Shown one piece after another: positions 1 to 13,350 of a stretch of DNA of 64,000 bases. The stretch lies in contig CM073898.1 of NCBI GenBank assembly GCA_037176705.1, positions 37,327,488 to 37,391,487 on the forward strand, read 5' to 3'. Source of the DNA: Molossus alvarezi (lineage: Eukaryota; Chordata; Mammalia; Chiroptera; Molossidae). How positions within the stretch are numbered: position 1 is the stretch's first letter; every line of letters starts with the position of its first letter. The notes under the pieces were generated by a model, which saw only the letters and a program-made list of their open reading frames with translations, ran no database searches and was not told where the DNA came from. A program made the position numbers and the translations under genes.

Positions 1-394
1 CAGCGAGGGCTTCCCGGCAGGAGCAGTCAGGATGGGCCTCGAGAAACATCAGTGGTCTAGATGTCAGAAACACAGAGTGAGTGGACAAGTGATGGAGTCA
101 GAGGAAACAGTGTACAGCAAGAACCATGGAATATTCTGAAAATTTAGAGAAGATGGTATGAGTATAATAGAGAGACACATGAAAGTTCATTCTCTCCACG
201 TAAGAAAGTTCCAGAGTAAGAAATTTCTTACTCTGCTAGTAAATTGCTTTGTTGTCTAAAAATATTAAGAACAGAAAAAGACTATTTCCTAAGAACTTAT
301 TTCTCTTTTACTTCTCTTTTGTTACTTTATATTGAAATACACCCTTCTTCAAATAAAACAGTCAAATTGCCACAGAGTCCACATAGTGCGATTC
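1..394. other. Unassigned single-copy-looking DNA
   Basis: No recognisable gene or repeat. The short open frames here lack any known motif and are the length expected by chance. The first 60 bases are somewhat GC-richer than what follows. Confidence 0.5.
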
Positions 395-935
395 CATTTG
401 TAAGTATTTCTGGGAGGATGTATACATTGGTTACCTTTTGCCGTAGAATGATACTGACACAAGCTTAGCAGCTTTACATCAGATACAAGTATTAAATGTT
501 CACAGCTCCTGTGGGTCAGGAATCCTGGCTTGACCGAGCCAAGTCCTCTGCTTCCATGTCTCTTAAAAGACAGCATCAGCTTGTCAGTCACGGTTGGGGT
601 CTTACCTGAAGCCTGCTATTGGCAAGATTCTTGCAGATGAAGGGGGGTCCGAGTTCCTTGTTGACTATTGGCAGAGGTCGTCCTTAATTTCTTCCTCGTG
701 GGACTCTCCACATGGCTCTTTACTTCATCAAAGCCAGCAAGGGAGAGAGTGAACAAAACAGAAGTTATCATCTTAAGTGACACTACCACAAAAGTGACGT
801 TCCATCACCTTTGCCGTACTCTACTGTTTAGTTTAGAGGAAAGTTACAGACGCTGCCCCACTCAAGGGGTAAAGAGTACACAGAACATGAACACCAGGAG
901 GCAGAGGTCACGGAAAGCCATCTTAGAGTCTAATA
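395..935. repeat. Ancient mammalian interspersed repeat (family not named)
   Basis: Reads as a diverged copy of a common mammalian repeat. Recognisable landmarks, in order, are a 'CTCCTGTGGGTCAGGAATCC' segment, repeated 'GTTCCTTG...GTTG' units, 'TCATCAAAGCCAGCAAGGGA', then 'CATCACCTTTGCCGTACTCT' and 'ACACCAGGAGGCAGAGGTCA' near the end. I know this order of motifs from mammalian genomes but cannot give a reliable family name. The 137-codon open frame at 668-1081 lies mostly inside it and is treated as repeat-derived noise. Confidence 0.55.
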
Positions 936-939
936 AAAC

Positions 940-3900
940 AAACAAACAAAAAAGTATTAATGGGCCATACTTTTGGGTAGAGAGCTACAGATTCTGGGAA
1001 GGAATGTTTTCCCTTTCATTTTACATTTTTCCAAGTAATTTGAAGTTTGATCCTTTATGTATTAGTTTTTATTTTCACTGACTATGTTCACACTGTTCTC
1101 TCTTTGAAAGGAGCAGATGGAATTAGCACGTTTCCACAGAAAAAAGATATCACCACTCTTGGCATAAGGTGATGATATACCAAAGACACTGTTTCTCCAC
1201 CATCAAAACAAGATGCTAATGACTTAAGGGGAATACAGGTTGGCTGGTTGTTTGTTTGTTTAAACTCAGTTACTTGAACAATGGCCTACATTCTTCAGGA
1301 CATTCAGATTATAAAAGCTAATGTAAGAGCAATTCAAAGGAGTTTGATCATTTGGAGCAATTATTTTGTGATTAAATATAATTTATACACTGTTAATTCA
1401 TTCCACAAATATTTTGAATGCTTATTACATGCCTGACATTGGATCACTCTTCATAATGAAGTAAATAGGATTTTAAAACAAGTCAGTATAATTTCCCAAT
1501 TAGGTCTTTACCAAGAACATCAAAATTAATTTTCTTATTTTATGAGAAATAATGATGTAATATGGTTCCAAAGAAACCAAGCCTTGAAACTATTTTTCCT
1601 CCATAGATATTTGGAGGAAATCTACCACTGCACTGTTGGCATAAATCACAGGACCTCAGACTTTCTTGATTCACAGTGGCCTTCATGTCTCAGTCACTTC
1701 ACTGGACCCCCTCCCAAGACCAAAAAATATATCCAACCATTCTGTTTATTCAGATTAGGACCAAATGACTTTACAAATATTTATGTTCTAACAACTTACT
1801 AGACTGTTGAAAAAATAATACATATAACTTCAAAGAAAAACTTAGCATTTTCCCATTTACCAATGTGAGGTGTGCACTCCATGGGCATTACCCAAACCTG
1901 GAGACAGAGCAGACTCTGCCACCCTCATCTGCTGCTTGGTGGTTTGCACACTGCCCACGTCTCACCTCTCCCCGCCCTTCCAGACATGGAGGGCAAGGAG
2001 ACACCACAGAAAGAGGCAGACCGCTCTGGCTGGTGCGTGGCAGGGTTAGTAGGCAAGAGAACGTACATAAGAGGCTTGTCGTGAGTAGCCACAGGATGAC
2101 TAGATCTACACACCCACAAGAATCTTGAAAGTTATCATAGAATCCTTAACTGGGTTCGGTCACATATACCAACCAGATAGTCTCAACACCACCTTATTCT
2201 CTGAAGGTTACATCCCTAAAACACTCCCTAGTGTGGGAATGGTAGACAAGACGTACGTTCCAATGACAATGACAGAAAAGGGGCTGAGGAGCGCCTGACA
2301 GCTCACGGGTCAGCCGGTGGTCATGTTCTCTCGATGACCTCCTTCAACACTGCTCCACATCGATTTTTCTGAGGTACTTATTTTTTTCTATCACAGCGAC
2401 TTCTTAATTGCACAGATATGACATATTTTAAAAGAATGGAGTGCAATCTAAAGTTGAAACTGTGAACTATCTTGATCTCATAGTTGAAGCAGCGATCCAC
2501 AGATGTTGAGGATTGCCGTTTTCTGCAGTCTCCCGAGGTATCCCTGTGAACTTATTGCAGTGTATTGGGGCACCTAAGGGCCCAGTTTGGGATTTGAGGC
2601 AGAGATGTAATCAGTGTTTAGGAAATAGAAAAATACACAATCAACATCCACATATCTGTTTTCTAAAGAAATCTTTCCACTAAAGTGAAAGTTCAACTAA
2701 ATCCAATTTGACCTCTGATATTATTAAGACCCCAGACCTGGGTGAAGTGAGCAAATAAACAGGAAAAGTAAGGTTCCAACATATTTACTTTTTATTAGTG
2801 GGAGACACTAGTCACGTATAATATACATAAAAATGACTATGCCCCTAAAATCCCTGCTGCATTAACAAAAGGAATTTATTCTTTTGGTTTCAATATTATT
2901 TGAAAAAAAAAAAACCCTTAAAACTATAAGCATTCTGGGCAGATGGGTTCTAAGTGAATCAAAACTTAAGGAGAATTTGAGTGAGTTACTTGCAAATCAT
3001 TCTTCATTAAAGAAGATACCTAATGCCTGAATTCTTATTCCAGATACACACAAGAAAAAACAGAGGCTCAGCTTGCCCACTTTTCTTGCTACGCACTCAG
3101 TGATGGAATTTGTTCCCCACAAAAGCAAGTGCACTGTCATTAATCTCTTCTGAGCATAACTGATCACTGTCCTCTTGACCTTCTTCCTCTGTCTAGGAAT
3201 GAAAATTTCTCCTGCCAGACACTTTGGTGGGACTGCAAAAGTGCCCCCACCAGAATTCCTTCCTCGTGGAGAATAAAATTAGATAAGACCTATAGAGTGA
3301 GAAACAAATTGAATTCATTTAACCGAATTGCTGTCTGACCGATAAGGCTCATCTCCAAGCACAAGCTCAGGTTTCAAGGCAGAACTCACATCAACAAGAT
3401 GAATTATGCTCTCAATCTGCGTGGCAGAGCGGGATGCTGACCGTACAATTATGGGAAGGTGAGCCAGTGAGTCCCCTTCATTTTTGGAACTGTCTTGGTC
3501 TCCATCTCACATTAAAAGAAAAAAAAAATAGCTTGTCTATGTCTAAACAGTTCTATCCATCTCTGTAGAAAATTTCCTATTGGGCAGTTGTGTGTTAGAA
3601 TAATAAACCCTTCAGTGGATGGAAAAATCTGAAGGAGAAAGGTTTTTACAATGACATTTTTAAAGCACTGGTGTCTGTATGATCCATCAAGTCTAAAACA
3701 CTTTACAGAAATAAGTTGGAAAGCATTACACTAATTAGACAAATTGGGACACATTTTTAGAATGAAACACAATCAGGGTGTCAGGCTATCACATTTCGCT
3801 ATCTAGCTGACTCAGATGGGATCGGCACTGACTTGTGAACCAAAGCCTGCTTGGCAGATGTGTTGGTTTCTAAGGATCTTCACACATAAATACAAACCCA

Positions 3901-4065
3901 TGATTTCTACATTATCTTTGATGGTGCATACAAATTCAAGTCAATCTAGGCTCCAAAAAGAAAGCCCGTTTTATTGTGTAATATGCATCATTACCTGCCT
4001 CCCGGGCACTTATTATTCTAATTTGCTTACCTCCTCCCTTCACAAATGGAGGCAGCATGAAAATA
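940..4065. other. Unassigned AT-rich non-coding DNA
   Basis: No recognisable gene or repeat. The sequence is AT-rich with short poly-A runs. The patch 3290-3480 stands out because it is repeat-free and keeps several CpGs (see findings). Overlapping open frames at 1865-2128 share no known domain. Confidence 0.5.
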
Positions 4066-4069
4066 CACA

Positions 4070-4240
4070 GTAGCTTTGGACTCAGTTCAGTCTGGATATG
4101 ATCCTAATTCTGCTACTTTCTAGCTGCGAAACCATGAAGAGTGCACTGAACCACTGTGAGCAGCTCTTGGTCTATAAAATACTTCACAATGTTATTTGTA
4201 GACTTAAATGGGCATACAATGTGCTCAGTAAATGATATAT
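4070..4240 (+). repeat. MIR SINE fragment
   Basis: Shows the MIR order: 'GGACTCAGTTCAGTCTGG', then 'TGCTACTTTCTAGCTG', then a diverged 'gtctataaaat' counterpart of the CTGTAAAATGGGG segment, and a terminal 'tgctcagtaaatga' matching the MIR 3' end. It is heavily diverged, as expected for this pre-eutherian family. Confidence 0.65.
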
Positions 4241-4244
4241 TCCA

Positions 4245-6049
4245 TTAATGGCATATTCTCAAATAGGTTAAAGACTATGGAAGCCTAAAAAATTTTCCTG
4301 GCCCAAGTCTGATCTTGAGGAATCCTCTATTCTTCCAGACATCTTTTAAGATTATAAGAACCAACTGTCTCACCTGAAGGATCCAGAACTATTTTATCAA
4401 GGCAAGGTGTGGGGATATAAAATCTGCCCTGATTTGACAAGTACAAGGGACTCAGACAGTACTCAGGACAGAACCTGGGAGGTGTCTGTAAATTCAATGA
4501 CCTTACTGAACAAGAAAGCTATGCCCATCTGAAGTTCTTACAGATCTCAAGAATTAGCAGGTGCTTGAAAACTGACACTCCAGTGACCTTGAAAATAATA
4601 CAGCTACATTAATGGCAAAGTCCAATTTCTCCTTGCAGATATTAAAATAAAGCAGGCAGTATTCCCTGACTTTCAAACATTAAAACAGAAAAAGGAATGG
4701 TTAATTTTATATTTCAGCAAATTCATTTTTGCCTAAACTGTTTTCTAATTGCCCTACTAATTTGTTCCCTTTGTTACTGATACTTTCTAATTTGATGCTG
4801 AATCTCTTATAATATTTTCTCAGTTTCCAAATATTTCCAAAACATTTTTTGCTAAAACACTTCAGTAGATAATCTACATTGAGCTACATACTGTCTTCTA
4901 GAAATCCTGCTACTTCTGAAAAATATTACTGATGAACTAGTAAACAATTAGAAGATAAATGCCAAGTAGAAATTAAGTTCGTTTCCATTAATCACTATTT
5001 TAGAGTTATATCTGTAAAGTTGTCATAAGATACTGAACTGCAACTTGTAGAAACACATAGCTGGAATTTTAAAAACTGAATTTTGCCTTATATTAGCCCC
5101 ATTTTTATTTACTAAAAAACTGGCTAAATCTTCTAATAGAGATTTTTTTCTCACACAGCACTTAAGAATTAATAAGGGACATGACTATGAATTTACTCAG
5201 ATGATATAACTATAATAAGCATCAGATTTGACAACCATGAAAACAAATATATATATAGTTATTTATGTTATTTCAGAAAAAGGACTTACAGGCATAAACT
5301 ATGCTTATTTTCATTTCCTCTGTTCTCCATGTAATACATCTTTAATGGAAAAAGAATCTTTATCTTTATGAAGTTGCACAATTTTCTTAATCAGTAGAGT
5401 TGAAGCAAATGATAAAAACCAATTTAGACTGTCATAAAGAATGTTGTTTTTTACCAAGGAACTCTCCAGAACTAAGGAATTCTAATAGTAATTAATGAGA
5501 GGAACACATATGATTGTTTACACTGAGTAGAGTTCAGTGAGCACATTCTTTTTTAAAAAGTGAGACAGAAGAAATGTGTTAATACACTGCCCCGATACCT
5601 TTGTCAATGATATCATTCCCAACCCAGGCCTTCCTACACGCCGCCCTCAAAGCACTTAGCTCTAGCCTGCATAGCCAGACATACGAGAATACCTGTCTTC
5701 TCTATACGTCTCGCCTTTTCCAAATACTGTTTCACTACAGGTTACATCAAGACCAAAGACCTTAGTCACGGTGTGCCTTCTTTTCTGACTCCTTGAAGCA
5801 TAGTGGGGTTGTCATAAATTCTAATCTCATATTAACACCATATACTTAGTTCCTAATCAAGATCCTAATTTGATGTCATTTCCGTCTTAGAAATTTAGAG
5901 AACATTCCGTGCTACAAATTCAAATAGTGACAGACTTCTAAATTTTAACAAGACTGACCTTTACAATGATTTAATATTTTAAGGAAAAAATATTTATATA
6001 TGCCCATGATTTTGGAAAATTACACTCCTTGTGCTTCCTCATTTAAAAG
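4245..6049. other. Unassigned AT-rich non-coding DNA
   Basis: Very AT-rich with no recognised gene or repeat. The less AT-rich island at 5590-5780 has no open frame or motif I can identify. Confidence 0.5.
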
Positions 6050-6059
6050 TCCACAAGAG

Positions 6060-6330
6060 TGCCCTGGCCGGTTTGGCTCAGTGGTTAGAGAGTCGGCCTG
6101 TGGTCCAGAGAGACCAGGGTTCGGTTCCCGCTGGGGGCACATACCTCGGTTGTAGTTTGTCCCTGGCCTAGGTTGGGTCGTGCGGGAGGCAGCCACTTGA
6201 TGTTTCCCTTTCATGTCGATGTTTCTCTCTCTTCTTCTCTCTCCCTCCCACTCTATCTGAACAAAAATGGAAAAATGTCCTCGTGTAAGGATAAAAAATA
6301 AATAAAATAAAATAAAATAAAAAATAAAAA
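6060..6330 (+). mobile_element. VES SINE, full length, with (TAAAA)n tail
   Basis: A bat tRNA-derived SINE. The head GCCCTGGCCGGTTTGGCTCAG contains a pol III A box (TGGCTCAGTGG), with a B box (GGTTCGGTTCC) about 50 bases on. The body then has the VES-specific 'GCAGCCACTTGATGT' segment, a TC-rich run and the 3' 'ATGGAAAAATGTCCTCG' block. It ends in a (TAAAA)n tail. A direct repeat TCCACAAGAG flanks it (6050-6059 and 6331-6340), the target-site duplication of L1-type retrotransposition. Open frames on the minus strand here are translations of the SINE. Confidence 0.95.
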
Positions 6331-6340
6331 TCCACAAGAG

Positions 6341-9240
6341 AAAGAAAAGAAGCATGTGAGATCTTGCTTTCTGGCATATGTCATCAGTTTGGCTCAAATA
6401 CAATCTTATAAAAGTTAAAAAAAAAAAAAAAGTTCACAAGAAATGATTATGTGGTTTGGAGGTATCTCTTTATTGATGAGAAAGAGAAAAAAAAAAGTAA
6501 GGCAGTTTTTATGAAACTAATACTAATACAAGATTTCTCCTTACTCAGACTGTTGAGAAGTCAGAAGGGTCAGACGCAATTATAAGTAGAAATGGACCAG
6601 ATAGGATATCTAAGTTGAAGAGCTCAGGCAGCCAAAATTCATAATATATCCGCTTTAAAATATTGATGAGTGTCTGTATGAAGAGTAATAACATGAGAAA
6701 TGATGGACTTTGGAGGAAGGGTTTTGAAGAAAAGTGAAATTCATAATAGAAAATAGAATGAAGCTTAATAAAATGACCAAACTTTCAGTGGGCAATTGAG
6801 AGAGGCTAAGTAGAAAAATTAATATTATTTCCTATAAAACTAAAAATACAAAAGAATGTATACTCGGATTAGTATAATGTGGAAGACCCATTAATACTGA
6901 ATTGTGCTACTTATTAATAATACATTTAAAGCATCTTAAGATCCATAAAATAAACTTGAAGAGAAGAAAAAATAAAGTAACTTATCTAAAGAATCTAAAG
7001 ATAAGTTATTGGAATATCCTCTTTAAAAAAAATCAAAAAGTAGACTCATGACAAAAAAAAAATGTCAGCCCTTCATATATAGTACATGATGCAAAAATAG
7101 TACATCACTGCTTTCCCTCAATTCACATTGCTTTTTTATTTTTGTTTTTGTTTTTCATAAACTGGGTCCAAGTTTACATGCCATATTCCTCCTGGATACT
7201 CAGAGATTTTTAAATATGCATAAGAAAACAAATAATACCATGAAAGCAAAATATATGACATTTCAAACCTGGGTATAACTCATAAAAATAACTTCTTCCA
7301 TCTCTACTTAAACCTCTCGAAGACCACCCAAGAGTATGGATTGACATTTCCGTGGGTTCCAAAGAGGATGCGAAGAAGTTTAAAGCTTGCAGTAAACTTC
7401 AAGTTATAAGTAAAATGTGGGAAAATGTCAGTCAGGGCTCTAGAACTCTAGAACCCTCAACTAGCATTCTAGTATAATATTCCAAACACAGAAAATAAAC
7501 AGTTTGTCAGAAACATGAAAACAGTCATGTAAAACATGGCTCTTCTTCTTCAAAGAAGAATATACAAAGAAAGAGTATGCATGCTACCTTGTAAGAAATC
7601 TATCACTGGGGGGAAAAAGAAAGGGAAAAAAAATCTAGCACTATTACATTCCAACTACCTAAGCGCTACCTACCGCCCCACACAGCCATTTTCTCAACCC
7701 TGATTCTATGCTCCTCACAAGGTCTAAAATATGACCATACATCCTCCCCATGCATCCTACTATCTTCTCTGCTGCCATTTTCTTTTTTAATTTTCACTTT
7801 GTTATACTAGGAATTGGATGCGAAATAACCTTAAGGAAGTTCCTGTGCTTTATGTATAATATCTCACTTAATTTGCTGATCTAAATTTCTGTATAAACAT
7901 AATCGAGTTATCAAACATCTTCTATCTAAAATACAAACCCCTCTGAAAGAGTTCAAACCTTATCATCCACTCACATTGTCCTGTAACTGTAAGGTAAGTC
8001 TCCCGAGAGGAGGAGGAAGAGGCACAGAAAGTGAAGAAAGCCTCTGGTCCAGCACTGGCTCTCTGGGAGGCAGGGAGGCAGCCCCAGCAGAACGCCCCCT
8101 CAGGGCATGAAGATCAGGGTACCTAGAATGAACAATATTGGGAGAGGGAGGGTGTGCAGAAGGAGAGTGGGCTGGCTTTTGAAAGAATTTCTGTTTCAAG
8201 ATTTTCCTAGGGGCCTGTGACAGGATCAGAAAATAAAACCCGTCTTCTCTTTTTCCTTCTGATTTCACATTTTAAAAACTTGTACTACTTAATCATTAGA
8301 TATTGAATGAGTATTTTAAGACTGACCAGGTGCTTCTTTTGCTATCTTATATATAGCTACGCTTCTCAATTTCAAATATCTAACTGGCTTTTAGAAGATG
8401 ATCTATTTTTAATTTTGTGACTACTTTAATAAACTCTATAATTACTTGTTCCCAAATCTAAGAGTTGAGAGTCTTGAGAACTTCTATGGTAGAATTGGCA
8501 GTTGAAAAATGAAAGACTTTTGGGGGGGGGATATAGAGGTGAGGAACAGATTACAATTAAAACTATGAAATCCTTCATATACATGATTATTTTCTCTAAA
8601 ATAAAACAAGACCACAATCCAAATGAATAACTTTGTATACATCTTAAAATAGGAACTGAGTGGACTGCACAATAAACTTCCATTTCCATTTCAGTTCTTT
8701 GTACTTCCAGAAATTAGCAGGATATCCTTTGTCACATTTTAACTACATGTTTGCAATTTAGTTTCATTGAATATATAACATCCCCTTCTTGTTGCTCCTC
8801 CTGCCCTATCCAAAGTTCAATGCTTTTTCTGATTTGGTAATTTAAATTAATTGCCCTGCCTGTCACTTATTCTCAATGAGCCTGCCTCAGAACACAGTTT
8901 AGGACCCTCTCATCTGGCAGCTCCAGGATCACAGGGCTGAGGCTTGAGTCTCTGTTCTGTTCTTTCAGCAACTTTGTCTCTTCCAAGACTTCATTACAAA
9001 AAACTCACATTTGCTGTGCTGTAGCAAATGCCTAGCATTGTATGTGCTTGATACACTTTCTGGAATTAAATTCAGGTTGTTTACTTCAATAGTGCAGCTA
9101 GGTTTCCCTCTTGTTCTCCTTCAAGGCAAATTTAGACTATCTAATTAAAAGAAATGAATATTTTCAATAACGCCAAAACAGAGCAAAGCATAAAAAATGA
9201 GATTTATTTGCTGAAAAAAAATGTTTTGAAATGGAACATC
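6341..9240. other. Unassigned AT-rich non-coding DNA
   Basis: No recognised gene or repeat. Poly-A and poly-T runs are frequent (for example 6417-6432 and 7023-7060). The GC-richer patch 7970-8240 carries a 101-codon minus-strand open frame with no recognisable domain. A G run lies at 8522-8530. Confidence 0.5.
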
Positions 9241-9244
9241 AGTC

Positions 9245-9560
9245 TCTTTGGGCTTTTATAACAGAATACCATGGACTGGATGAGTTATACAACAGAAATT
9301 TATTTCTCACAGTTCTGGATGGTGGGAATTCCAAGATCAAGGTACCAGTACATTTCATGTCTGGTGACCGGCTGCCTGGTTCATAAACGACTGCTACCTC
9401 CCTGTCCCCTCCATGGTAGCACAAGTGAGAGAGCTCGCTGGAATCTAACCCTTATTACCTAATAAATTCCCAAAGGCTCCACCTCCAAATACTATCACAT
9501 TGAAGGTTAGGTTTCAACATATGAATTTTGTAGAGACATGAACATTCAGTGTGTGTTTAA
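9245..9560 (-). repeat. MaLR (MST/MLT1-type) LTR, fragment
   Basis: On the minus strand it matches the mammalian-apparent LTR (MaLR, ERVL-related) layout. On the plus strand one reads 'TTTATAACAGAATACCATGG', 'CAACAGAAATTTATTTCTCA', 'CACAGTTCTGGATGGTGGGA', 'CCAAGATCAAGGTACC', and at the far end 'CACCTCCAAATACTATCACA' and 'GGTTTCAACATATGAATTTT'. These are the reverse complements of known MST/MLT1 LTR blocks. No internal viral genes are attached, so it is a solo LTR. Confidence 0.8.
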
Positions 9561-9974
9561 CTTGCAAAATTATGTAACATGACCACAAAGTAAACCTAGA
9601 GTAAGCAAGTTACTAAAATGTTCACTGGTTTTTAAGATTTGTTTTCATCCATTTTGCAAAAATTAAAAATTCATGAAAATAATGTCAAATAAGGAGATCA
9701 TTATCATTTATTTTAAATTATTTAGAACCAAAGGAGATGAAGATTAAAATTTTAAAACCTGAAACATTCTAAAGAAAATACCAACAAGATCATTTAAGAC
9801 ATCATTAGAAAATGCCTTATATCAATTGAAAGCTGTCAAGCCTGTTCAAGCATGAAAACTGTACTCTCCATCGGACCACGAGTGACCTGATTCGATTGGG
9901 AGGCAGTGACCTGGCTGTAATAAATTATTAATTAAATCTATATATTATCATCAATATGAAGTCCACCCTTTATT
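9561..9974. other. Unassigned AT-rich non-coding DNA
   Basis: No recognised gene or repeat. Confidence 0.45.
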
Positions 9975-11045
9975 CAGATTTCCTTAGTTCAACCTACTGT
10001 CCCTTCCCTGTTCTAGGATCCCATCCAGGATACCACACTGCATTTAGTCATCATGTCCCCGTGGCCTCCTCTAGACTGGGACAACCTCTCCGACTTCCTT
10101 TGGTTTTGAGGTGACCTTGACAGTTTTGAGAAGTACTGAAAGAGTGTAGAATGTCCCTCTATTTGCATTTGTCTGTTTTTCTCATAATTAGACTGGGGTT
10201 ATGGATTTGTGGGAGGAAGGCCCAAGAGGTCAAGTACAATTTACATACATCATATCAAAATTACCTACTAGCAACATGACTTATCGCTGCTGATGTTGAC
10301 CTTGAGCACCGAGCTGAGGTAGTGCTTGTTATGTTTCTTCACCATAGAGTTAGTCTTCCCTTTCCTTACTGTACTCAGGAAGGAAGTCCTACGCATAGCC
10401 CATACTTACAGCATGGGAGTTGTGCTGTGCATCTTAAGGTCAGTTATCTCCATAACTGCTTGGAACTGGTGTGAATGAGGAAGATCTGTCACTTCTCCCC
10501 TGTTTATTTGTATCAATATGGGCTCAGATATTTATTTTAAACTTTGGGATATAACACGATCCTACTTTATTTTGTTGCTCAATTTTTTCTTTTTCGGCCA
10601 TTAGGAGCTCTTTCAATTGGCTCCTGTCTCTCTTTGACATGCCTCCAGCCATGTGGTTTTGGTTTTTTGTCTGTCTACTTATTTTGCTTTCCTTTTTGAG
10701 CATTCTTTACTTTCTGGTACTACACGTCACTCCAGGTTCATCTCGTGTGTTCCTTTTCCAACCCTAGAATCAGCTGTTTCTCCAAGGAGCCCTGATTCTT
10801 GTTATTGGGAATGAGATCTGGGCCCTGGGTGTGCTCACTGCTACTAAAGTGTCATTGCTGCCAGGGTCTCTGAGCACACAGAGCGAGAAAGCAGATAGGT
10901 CTATACTGAACTACATGCATGCACATACCTACAAACAGCTGTTCATATGTAACTATAGTGAACAAAACATGAGATTATTCTAATGTCCCCAACTCTAATC
11001 CATGACCTGCCTTTTCCCCATTGCTTGTCTGCCGTCTCCCACTCC
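9975..11045 (-). repeat. Ancient L1M-class element, 5'-region fragment
   Basis: About 1.07 kb follows the order of a common mammalian L1 5'-region repeat. Landmarks are 'GGATCCCATCCAGGATACCA', 'GACCTTGACAGTTTTGAG', 'TAGAATGTCCCTCTATTTG', 'TAATTAGACTGGGGTTATGG', 'GATGTTGACCTTGAGCACC', 'CATTAGGAGCTCTTTCAATT', 'GGCTCCTGTCTCTCTTTGAC' and 'TTCTCCAAGGAGCCCTG'. The strand is T-rich, so I infer the element lies on the minus strand. Subfamily is not assigned. Confidence 0.6.
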
Positions 11046-11645
11046 AACAAGACAAAACATCCACCAGCCACTTACTTGATTGTTCAATTCCGCTATGTAT
11101 GTATAGTGGCTTCAAAATTAAACTGTACTTAAAATGTATTTTTCAAAAACCTTTAGCAGCTAAAAGCGAATAGCTAAAAAATTTTAATGATTAATAAAAA
11201 CATTAATTAGTGTTGTATTTACACTTTGCTCTTCAACTTTAATCATTTATTTTAGGTATACTTTTGATTCAATTCTCAGTGGTCATCAATTTATATTAGT
11301 GTGCCCCAATGTCACTTGTCATGCAGCACCTAGAATCAGTCGATATTTTCATGTAAAAATGATGGTAATCACTACATAGGATCCCATTAAAATTAACAAA
11401 CTGGCATTTTCCACAACAGGTGTATAGAAGCCTCCTGAAGCGTCAGTCACTAATTATTCTTCGCCAATTAAAATATTAGTTTCAGATACTTGGAAAGGGA
11501 CAAGGAAAGATGACAATTCTGTGTGCCTCGGCCATTTTTCCTGCCACTGTCACAAAAGCATTTCAAATAAAAAGAAAAACAACCTTTGGGAAAAATGTTC
11601 ATCTTTTGCACTACGAAAGCCTCAATGCCACTGCATCAAGTTAAT
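11046..11645. other. Unassigned AT-rich non-coding DNA
   Basis: No recognised gene or repeat. Confidence 0.45.
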
Positions 11646-11649
11646 CTCC

Positions 11650-11865
11650 TTAAAAACAACAACATGCCTTTGCTGAGCATGTACCATTAGCCAGATGCTG
11701 TTCAGATGCGTTCTGTTTATTACATACAATCCATTACATACAACCCTCTCACTAGGCCTACAATGTAAAGACGCCATCCCTATTTTAGAAGTGAGAGAAG
11801 AGAAGCTAGGGAAATGAAATAATTTATGCAAGGGTGAACAGCCAGTAAAAAGCCGAACAAGTCTT
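11650..11865 (-). repeat. MIR SINE fragment
   Basis: In plus-strand reading it has the reversed MIR order: 'tgctgagcatgtaccattag', 'ctattttagaagtgagagaa', then 'gaacagccagtaaaaagccg' matching the 'cacagctagtaagtggcagagccgg' region. It therefore lies on the minus strand and is strongly diverged. Confidence 0.7.
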
Positions 11866-13350
11866 TGACCTCAAAGACTACACCGTTTCCACTACGGCAG
11901 GTGGAGTGCTGCAAAGGCTACCCTGGGAAATCAGGGTCTGTGCGTGCATACCCAGCTCTCGTTGGTATGAGAGACAAATGTACAATGATAAAAAAAAGTA
12001 ACTCTCCCCTAATTTCACTCAGGACCCTGCACAGTACGCTCAGGTCCCAAAATGAAAGTAATTCTGACAAATGACTTTGGCAAAATCAGTGACCATATCT
12101 ATATTCATTTGGTTCTCTCTAATTCAAACTAGAAAATAAATCTGGCAACACAATAAAGTGGTTCCCAGTAAAAGCAGAGCCTTCTTAAATTTGTTAACAC
12201 TTTTCTTAGTGTTGCTTTCCAAAAAAAACTCCACCAAGGATGTGAAGAGCTGAAAGGTGATGTCAACATTAACAAGTACCGATAATTCAGGTAAAGAAGT
12301 TTTTTAATTACTACTTGTTTCCAGTGCAAGGTAATTTTCATTTCCTTGCTTTTTGATCCCTTGACAAATGGCTTGTGTTTTGTTTGGGTCCAAACAAAAT
12401 ATAAAGCATATAAATGAATTAAAATTGTTCCTCTTCATACATTTAGTATAAAGGATCTCATTGTGCTAAAAATTTGGGAAGAGGAAGGACAAAAAATGTC
12501 AGCTATAAAACACCAACTCTTCTCCAAATTAATTCAGAAGGTTCTTTGGATTTTGTTTTCTGTTCTGGACAGAAAATTTGGTCATGAATTGACTGTACTA
12601 CTACAACTGTATCTTGACATGAGAAAAATAAATAAAGGCGAGGCCGTCTTGGGTAGAGAAGACAGTTCCTGCCTACCTGGATGCGGTGCCAGTCCTGGGG
12701 ATTTGGTCAGAAGCCCACTGCTTGTTTATATCTACAATTAGGAGGAAAGTCTCTGCCATGTAAACATATGCTTTGGGATCTTGTTTGACTATGCCACTTA
12801 TAATGTAGATCTTTTTTTAAAATGTCTACTTCAGGGTGAAGAACACATATTTTCATACCTGCATAAATAAGCCACATTTCAAATTGGGTAATTATAAAAG
12901 GCCACATGAAAAGAACCCTAATAGAGGATTAGAATGGGCCCCACAAACCAGATTCTGGGTGTCTGTGACATTTAAAGAGTTCAGCCTCTTCTGTGGTTGT
13001 ACTAGACTCTTGGAGGGGGTGGGGGACAGCAGGGTTTGAAGGGTATTTACTGTAGACAGTTGCTTAAGAGAAGAGGCTGGCTAGATAAGAGAGAAAAGTG
13101 GTAACAATAAATTGGGAAAATTAAACAAAAAGTTTCCAGATCGAAAGATGCCTAATCACATGTCTACACATCTACAGCTTCAGCAACAGCAACTTAAAAT
13201 TTTTTAAATTAAAAAAACAAACAGCTCATTGTCAGTGAGTAGCTGTGTTGACATAGTTTATTAAGATTCCTTTTCATTTACTCCATAAAGAAACTTTCAA
13301 TGATTGAGCATTGCCTAAATGGCCTTATCCAAGAGAACTTTCTGCAATAG
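11866..13350. other. Unassigned AT-rich non-coding DNA
   Basis: No recognised gene or repeat. The 92-codon open frame at 12463-12741 contains no known motif. Confidence 0.45.

Noticed and set aside
6060..6150. Apparent tRNA genes at this and all other VES heads (intact A and B boxes)
   Set aside because: They belong to SINEs with the VES body, TC tract and target duplications; the cloverleaf is degraded. No free-standing tRNA was seen.
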